From positions 15,864,320-15,928,319 of the forward strand of contig JACBWW010000015.1 of assembly GCA_020086605.1 (NCBI GenBank): DNA of 64,000 bases, read 5' to 3'. Both the position numbers and the translations under genes were made by a program. This DNA comes from Lanius collurio (lineage: Eukaryota > Chordata > Aves > Passeriformes > Laniidae). Below, piece by piece: positions 56,701-64,000 of this stretch. Position 1 is the stretch's first letter, and each line of letters starts with the position of its first letter. Under the pieces are notes generated by a model that ran no database searches, had not been told where the DNA came from, and saw only the letters and a list, made by a program, of their open reading frames with translations.

Positions 56701-59700
56701 CATTGCTACAATGTACAGTTTATTGAGTAAACCAAATGCAAGCGAGCAGAATTTGGCAATAACTGAAGAACTTAATCAGTTAACTCCTTTTTTCTTCCAC
56801 TGCAATGGTCTAACACAGACCATATCAGCTGGGTTGTTCAGTAGGAAATAATATCACTTCTGCCTCTAACCTGGAGAAATCAGATACTTGAAAACAGAGA
56901 ACAGCATGAAGCAAATATAAACTGTGTTATCTTGGATGTGAAACTTTCAGTTAAACCAGACACAGTGGGAGCAAAGACCAGGTTAATCATCTCTGTGAGA
57001 CCTACAGAGTACTGCAACGTGCTCACAATCAAAACAGGAAATGAGCCAAACGGCAATCTCTGCAGAGGACAAAAGTGGTCCCTTGCACTGATGTTTCTGG
57101 AAGAGGGTGAGTGAAATAGCTCAGCTGTTATTTGTAGCTGTACCAGAGAACTGGAAGAAATTTGCTTCAGAGACAGAGTCTGGCCTTTCACGCCTTGCAG
57201 ACAACCATCCCCTAGCATCTCTTTAGGAAACAACCAAGCTTTCTCCTGAAAGCTGTTTCCAATTCTTGTTGTCACTGATGTAAATCCTTGAGAGCCTTGC
57301 TCAAATGAGGGTTTTGCCTGATATCTGGACTAAAGTTACTAACAGATTTTTACCTAATTACCCTGAAGCCAGCATCACCCTTTCACTTATGCTTTGCCCC
57401 ATGACTTCATTTTACATTTACAAACAAGCTAGCTTCCATTAAGATTTTCATGAAAATATTTTAAAATTTCTGTATCACATTATACTAAAATAAGATTAAA
57501 AAAAAAAAAAAAAGTGCAGTGCTATGACTCTTTACATGTCTAGTAAAAATATAGTGTCCAAAACACCCTAGGATTATTTTTTTTTCTGACAGCCACATTT
57601 TATTCTTGGCTCCTGTTCATCCAATGTGCAGCTAAAGCTCCAGCTATTCTCTGTCACTTTCAAGAGATGAGCTCTTAGACTGCTTTTTCATGAATTCAGA
57701 ACTAGATGTTTTCACACATCATACTATGAAATTTACTTTTCCCTTTTTTTTATAACTCCAGGCCTTACTGTTGAGGCATTTTGCATAATCCTTTCTATTG
57801 CTTCTGTAAGTTTATTGCATCCCTAATTCTTCTGCTGCCATCACTACTGCAAATATAAACAAGGCTGGTGTACAGACCCCACTGTGCAGAGTTCTCCTGT
57901 AAAACTTCTTCCAGACTGACAGCTTTTCTTCATTTCCCTTGTCTCAGTTAAAGTTTTATTACACTTTTCTTCTGGTACTGTATAAATACCTTACTGATTT
58001 ACAGGGTGGCTAGGCCTGCTGCAGTTGTCCTGGCTCTGAAATCAGTTATCAAAAGTATATGGCTCTAAGAAATAAATTCACATTTTATTTTATGCAAGTA
58101 AGTTTTCTGGTATTATAGGCAGCCTAAAGTAAGCAATTTTAGAGAAGTGCAGCAGTTTACTGCTAACTCTAAGGGGCTTCAGGTGCTCCTTTTAACAATT
58201 TCACCATTCAAAAGGCAAAATAGGAAATGCAAGCAAAAGCTACACATGTGCTAAACTTCCTGGAAAAGCCAAATACAGGAAAAGGCTTAAAGCTATTTTT
58301 ATTTAATTTTTTAAAGGAGAAAGCTCACCTATGAAAGTATCAAAGGCTTAAAAAAAGCTGAGCTTGCTGAAGATCAGCTCAAAAGTAAGCCATGAGGCAC
58401 ATAAATAATTTAATTCTTTTTTTCCTCTTGCACAAGTTAATGCTATTGCAGAGCTTGGTTCCTGCTTTGCCCTTAAACACAAACAAGCAGGATCCCCCAC
58501 TGAAGAAGAGAAATAACATGCAAAAGCGGAAACATGCTTTAGCATGTTAAAATTCCAAAAGTATTCAAAAAAACTTTGCAGTAGGTAATTTTGGGATAAA
58601 ATAGTGATTGAACTGATGCAGAGAGGGCACTATAAAAGACTGCTACAAAAGAGTCCCTCAGCACCAGGACACATTTGCAGTTTGGCTCACACATGTCCAA
58701 GCTGTTCTGGGAAGAGCTGGAGATCTCGAGCAACCAAATGCAAAACCAAATAAAAGCTCAATTTAATTAAACGACCAACAGCTCTTCAGGCTGTCTGAAA
58801 CTCAGTAGTCAGTCCAGTCCTAGGCAGTTGTTTACAGCTGCTTCTGCTGTAAAACTGGCACCTAAGTACCTACTGGCTTTCTGACGTTGATGCCTTTCAG
58901 TGCTGAACATCTCTCTTTGTGACCCTTAAAGGAATTTGATAACTCCTTCCCACCTTCATGTGAGTTGTAGTTTTGTGTCTGAGAGAAACTTTTTGAGACC
59001 AGCCTATAATGTGACTTGATGAAGAGAGAGGTGCAGAACCCCATACTCTCGATGGGGCTGGAGACCAGAATGGGAGCCAGGGAACTGCCAGGCACAGCTC
59101 AAAGAAGGAGAAGGCCCCTGCACAGATGCTTAAGATGAAAGGCCAACATTTCAAGACATGAGATTCTCCATAAATTAAGATGCTGTGTGCAGTATGTAAA
59201 GATGTTTCAAACTGGGTTTTGTAGCATCAACATTCTAAATAATACAGTAGTTTCCATTCATGCGTATATTATGAGCAGCAGACCATGCAGAGGACACTCC
59301 TGAAGGAAACAAATCCAATTTTTAACATTTTTTTAACTGTGACAGCTCATTGTCCAGCCAGGAAGGTAACAGATATTACATATCTGTGAACTGCAATGCT
59401 AGAATGGTTTAGCAAATTTCTTCTGTTGTAAAGTCATTGAAGCAGGAAGAGACGAACAAAGATAATCATCCTAATGTAAGGCACTATTAACTGTAAAATT
59501 TTTCCATGGAATGCTTCAGTGCTTTTTTACAGTAATGATGGCATCGACCCTTGTGCCTGGATACATTTTCATGCAGTAAACTCCATTTCTTCTCAAGATA
59601 AAATGCTTTTGAGTCCAGCAAGTAAACAATGTTGATTCAGCAACACAGAGAGGACACCCACACACATTCAGCTGCCATCACATGGTATCTGCTGAAACAC

Positions 59701-62700
59701 AGCCACCACAAGGAAACAGGCTGTGGCACAGCTTTTCAGGCAACTGCTCGGACATATGGAAACCCCAGGATGGCCCTAGGAGGTGAAATGGGAAGTGTTA
59801 TTTAAAGACTCTCTGAGTTTTTGTTTTACAAAAAAATAGTTCAAATGTCACTTCTCTATTTGAGAAATAAAATATTCTACGTATTCCTTATAAAAAGCCC
59901 CAAAATAGAAAATCAGAAACCTACTCCTAGGTTTGTTTTTAAAGTTCAGAGCCTGTTCTATTTTCGTTCATGCAACTATGCACTTGGCAAAGGATTCCCC
60001 CTAAACCATCACTCAGAAATATAAGCAAATGCTTTACAATCCCAGAGAGAGCCAGAATTATTCTTGCCCATGCAAGGAGGGGCAGCACGTGGCTGCCCTG
60101 GTGATGGTCACTGGAGATGCAGGTGCCTTCTGTCACAAAACACATTATCCTTCAATGCTGTCCTGAAAGAGTCCTGATGGATTTCGGCGTGGGGTGCCGA
60201 AAAGCCAGCATGCAGGTCTGCTTCAAACGCGCCATGGCAGGAGCCTTGCTGGAAACACACCTGGGGCCGCAGGGTGACACAGGACATTCTGCTGGGCAGG
60301 GCTAGAAATCCCCTGCCAACAGCAGCATTTAACAAGCTTTCAGCTCGTTATGAATGACAATGGATTGAATAAAAACATAGCGCAAAAATGTCAAGATGGA
60401 GAATGTTAGAGCTCAGAAGATAAAAATTAACTCTAATATTCATTGACTACAAACATGGAAAAAAACCAAACAAACCCATGCATGTTGGAAATAAATCATT
60501 AACAGTTATGGAAGTTAAGGGAATGAAAGATTCTACTACTTTAGTGTTTTATGGGAAACTCAAAAAAACCCTTCAGTTCTTATCAGATCCCATGACAGTT
60601 AAAACATCTTATTTCTGGCACACCTCTTCATGACTGTGTTACAGGGAAGGTTACTAAAGGTTGAAAATTCCCTTTGAATCCTCACAGTGATTTTGCAGCT
60701 TTCAGCTTTCTGAAAAAAGCCCCCAGGGCCGAATTCAAGTTGGAATGGAAGGCGCATCTCCCACACCCCGGCACAACTCTTCGTCCTGCTCTAACTGCTC
60801 TTGTCCTCGTATTCTTTAAGAATTCATCCAGAACCTTTTCTCTGCAAAATCACTGTGAAGATTCAAAGGGAGTTTTCAGCAGCAGGCCCCAGTAAGCTCA
60901 GTCACAAACCTGCTTTTAAATGCTACTCATCAAAACAAGTAAAAAGAAACAACTCGTATGATACAGGAGCAGAGCTTATTCTGAATTATATAGATTCTGA
61001 GTTTCCCCAGAAGAATTCCGAAGCACTTGGGGAGGAAAAATCAGCCTGCACTACTTCTACACAGGAAGCAAGTGCCTTCTGTGTGGGGACAGCTAAACTT
61101 TTTTTTTCTCCTCTAGTGTGTGTTACACAGGAATTTGGAGGGGAAAAAGAAAGGTAGCAATCATGAAAGAAGCATTCAGAAAAGGTGGGAGAAGGGTAAC
61201 ATCAAAAAGGATCTGTGCTGCCAGTCTTACAACTTAAGTGGAGGACATTAGAATGCACTGAATGTTTTGGGGGTTTTTTTTTGATAACAAAGGAAGAACA
61301 GAGCTTTAATGGCAGAACAGTTACTCATCAAGACTTCAATTCTTTTTATAGTATCTTTAGCTCAGTTTCTAAAGTTTTTTGCAAAACATTGTCATTATAA
61401 CTCATGGCTTAGTCTCCTGGGAAACTGGAGCAAAGCCACCAGTGCACAAGTAGATTTGATTAATCTCAAGCCTTAACTATACTTTAAACTCCTTCCCCTG
61501 CAGCTGGTAAAGCCCAGCCGACAAGACAGGCAGGTCTTAACAACGAGGGTGAAAACACTAAATTGTCCAACAGTCCCACCATCACTGAGGTATATCCAAT
61601 GCAAGCAACAGAGGCCCCCTGCCCAGGCATGTTTCGTTTTCTTTCTTTTTTTTCAAAAAAAGCAAAAAAGCGAAGCTAACTCATTAGAACAAGAAAAAAA
61701 ATGAATATTCTGAAGGAAAGGTAAAACAGCAATTTGCATGTACGTGTTCAATAACAGACTGGGATAAGAATTTGTTAACTAAGAGCCAAGTTAAACTCTA
61801 TTGCTAAGAGATCTCAGCCAAATACTGTCCTATCTCTGTAATCATAGATGGAATGAAGAAACTAGGAAGCAAAATGAAAAACAAAACAATTATTCAAACA
61901 CTTGCATGCCTTTACTTCTCTTATCTACAAAGCGTCAAAAGACTCAAGACTGTTAGTTATTTTCCTCTTTCTGCAACAGTAAGATTCAGAGAGGCATAGA
62001 AATTTTTGTTCCCCTCAGTAAAACTGCATCATCACGCTTTTCCTAATCTTATTAGGATGAGGACATGACTGTGGGATGCCAGACAGTATTTGCATTCTTA
62101 GCAGGAAGCAAAGGACAGTTACGTGGGTGTCCAGCTGTGTGGAGATGGGCAGAGTGTTCAGCAGCACAGAACGAGGTAAGAGAAATGCCTGAGGAAATCT
62201 GGTACTTGGCAAATGTGAGCTCTCATTTAGCAGCTAACAAGATGCATAAATACAGAAAGTGACAGCAAAGGAAATGCCAAAAAACATGCTTGAAGGCTTT
62301 GTAACACCAGCCAGGTAGCATTAAAGACACATCAGTCTCTCCCTACGACCTGCCATTCCACATTCACAGGCTACCTTCAGCCCCACCAGTAACAGGTATT
62401 GACAGAGGAGTGGCTTTCAAGAATTTTGGACTGATATTACCAGCTTTTAGAAAGGACTTGAATGAAAGAATGGTTTAAAACAATAAACAGCCAAAATATT
62501 CAAGATAAATATTTAATAAGCCAAAGACCGACTCAAATTCTATTCAAGTCAAGAAGAGACTTCCTGTTACAGACCAGGATTTTGGCTGACAAAGAATTTT
62601 CTTTAGTAATTCATTTCCTTGCTATGGACTTCTTGCACCTAGGAAGTATGTTCCAGCTAGCTTGCAGAAGATTGTTACATTAAAAACCAGACAATTAATT

Positions 62701-63072
62701 TGTGAACTAGGACAGAAGAATGGTCACTTTGCACCACCCATTATGGACACCATGCAAATACATGTATCTTGTACATTCATCACCCACACATCAGTTAGCA
62801 TTTTTTTTTCCTCTGAAAGGAAGCCCTCAGCAGTGTGCCAGAGACTAATTTGGCTCCCTCCTCACATATATTAATTAAACCCTCATCCAAATGAGGACTG
62901 GAAGATGAGCCCTTTTCCCCTGTAATGTTTTAAAATGCATTAAGAGTAAATAGTACAACTGAAAGATGCCCAGACATGCACAGATGGGTTCCAGAAGCAG
63001 AACAATCTGCCACAAACAACATTCATTCTGAACACAAGGTGATGCACCAGGACAAGCCAAGAAAGAATGGCA
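53774..63072. other. Intergenic DNA, no gene recognised
   Basis: Low-content DNA with homopolymer runs, for example A17 near 57497-57513. ORFs are short and their composition is not coding-like. Bases 60160-60300 have several CpGs and a short minus-strand frame starting in a good context (GCCATGG), but no splice-linked partner. Nothing further could be identified. Confidence 0.55.
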
Positions 63073-63078
63073 CTTTAA
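63073..63078 (-). terminator. Possible polyadenylation signal ATTAAA of a minus-strand gene
   Basis: ATTAAA on the - strand, 27 nt after the TAG at 63105, followed by a GT-rich stretch (TTGTCCTGGTG, then TTGTGTTC). It would give a very short 3' UTR. Confidence 0.3.
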
Positions 63079-63104
63079 TTAACTACAATAAATGAACATA
63101 AGAT

Positions 63105-63321
63105 CTAGACACTGCACTCTGCAACAGCTGTCTCAAGCACTGTCTGATCAAATCCCTTGGACTGTGGTACAACAGTCCTTCCCTTCCACACCTTGGACTC
63201 CAGGTATTTCAGCAGCACGGGGAGCCCGCCGTAGCCTGGGAAGGAGATGGTTCCCCTGAGGCTGCAGCAAGAGCAGCCCCTGTACCAGAAGGGCTTTACC
63301 CAGTCACACCCCTCCGGCCAC
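63105..63321 (-). CDS. Putative last exon of an unidentified minus-strand gene (partial)
   Basis: On the - strand a strong acceptor (CCCTTTTCCCTCTCAG) ends at 63322. An open frame then runs to TAG at 63105. A second acceptor inside (CTCCTTCCCAG) would start the exon at 63235. The C-terminal part reads GYGGLPVLLKYLESKVWKG, RTVVPQSKGFDQ, then TVLETAVAECSV, with strong G/C bias at third codon positions. I do not recognise the family. Being convergent with SLC20A2, its body would lie at higher coordinates. Confidence 0.35.
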
Positions 63322-63814
63322 CTGAGAGGGAAAAGGGGATGTGTTGCTCTCAATAAACTGGGAAAAAGCATATGTTATCACAGCAGCTTCACTTCCGTGA
63401 TAATTAGAAAATACATATATAGGCTGAGGGGGAGATAAAGACTTGTGACAACTGCACACAAGATACAAATGTTATCTAGGCAGTACAAGACTCAAATTTG
63501 AAAAGACTTGCTTTCATGCAAGTTAAAACTCACAATTATTAGTCCAAATCCCCTTTCCCATTCTCATCCCCTTTGGCTCCTCTGTGTAAAACAGAGCTGA
63601 TGAAAGCTCAGTTTTATTCAGAGTGAGTGTAGAAGGAATACTGGTGGTTTTATAGGCATTTGAAGACATTCTCAGAAGCAACCAAGGCATTGGCAGAAGT
63701 TAAGGGAAGTTACAAGTCCACCTGTCTGTTTAAGCTTGAAACAACCCCACGCTACATGCTGCTTGACCCACCCATTCTCAAAATCCTGGTGCCAACCTCC
63801 CACCAGCTCCTTAC

Positions 63815-63872
63815 CCTACACATTTGCAATGCTCACTTTGGTGACTGCAAATCACAGTTTGGCAACCATCAC
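63815..63872 (-). CDS. Possible penultimate exon of the same minus-strand gene
   Basis: A 58-nt segment between TCTGCTGGTTTAG and donor AGGGTAAGG on the - strand. In one frame it reads DGCQTVICSHQSEHCKCV. Its exit phase fits the putative last exon starting at 63321, giving a continuous Cys-rich reading. The evidence is only phase agreement and splice sites, so it may be chance. Confidence 0.18.
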
Positions 63873-64000
63873 CTAAACCAGCAGATAGGCACTTAAAAAA
63901 AGAAGTGATTGACCAGCATATGCATCTCTTTAAAAATCCTCTCTCTGATTTCCTCTCCTCTGGTGTTATGCAGGCATGTAGGAAAACAAACAAAACGCCA

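Overview
The window is vertebrate nuclear DNA, almost certainly from a songbird (order Passeriformes). Three points support this: one long gene with short exons and GT-AG introns, several 3' ends of CR1 LINEs (the dominant avian retroposon), and one SINE near 53.64-53.77 kb that joins a tRNA-Ile-like head to a CR1-like tail, the design of passerine TguSINE1. There is nothing bacterial or phage-like here, and no CRISPR array.

From position 1 to about 46.4 kb the + strand carries most of SLC20A2, which encodes the sodium-dependent phosphate transporter PiT-2. The first, untranslated exon is not recognisable and probably lies left of the window. The first coding exon starts at 13715 (ATG 13977) and the stop codon is at 44848-44850. 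Ten coding exons join in frame into a 653-residue protein (human PiT-2 has 652). All the junctions keep phase and the transporter signature residues are present. A 3' UTR of up to about 1.5 kb follows, with polyadenylation signals at 45274 and 46342.

The most striking feature is at 38995-39668. The exon for residues 571-599 (second transport repeat, with an essential Glu and Ser) occurs twice in tandem, at 38995-39079 (10a) and 39584-39668 (10b). Both copies are exactly 85 nt, have the same phase and have intact splice sites. They encode 28-residue segments that match at 19 positions, and 12 of those 19 shared residues use different codons. This looks like an old, selectively maintained pair of mutually exclusive exons. 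Using both creates a stop codon, and using neither shifts the frame, so the gene would make two PiT-2 isoforms differing at the substrate-translocation core.

The introns hold CR1 fragments, a pair of about 450-bp direct repeats (29908 and 31092), low-complexity tracts and two coding-like segments I cannot identify (4739-4807 on +, 22122-22363 on -).

From about 46.4 to 63.07 kb I see no gene. This intergenic stretch holds a CR1 end, a degenerate 104-bp tandem array (53137-53611) and the adjoining TguSINE1-like element. At the right edge, 63105-63321 on the - strand looks like the last exon of a convergent gene whose body lies beyond the window; I could not name it.
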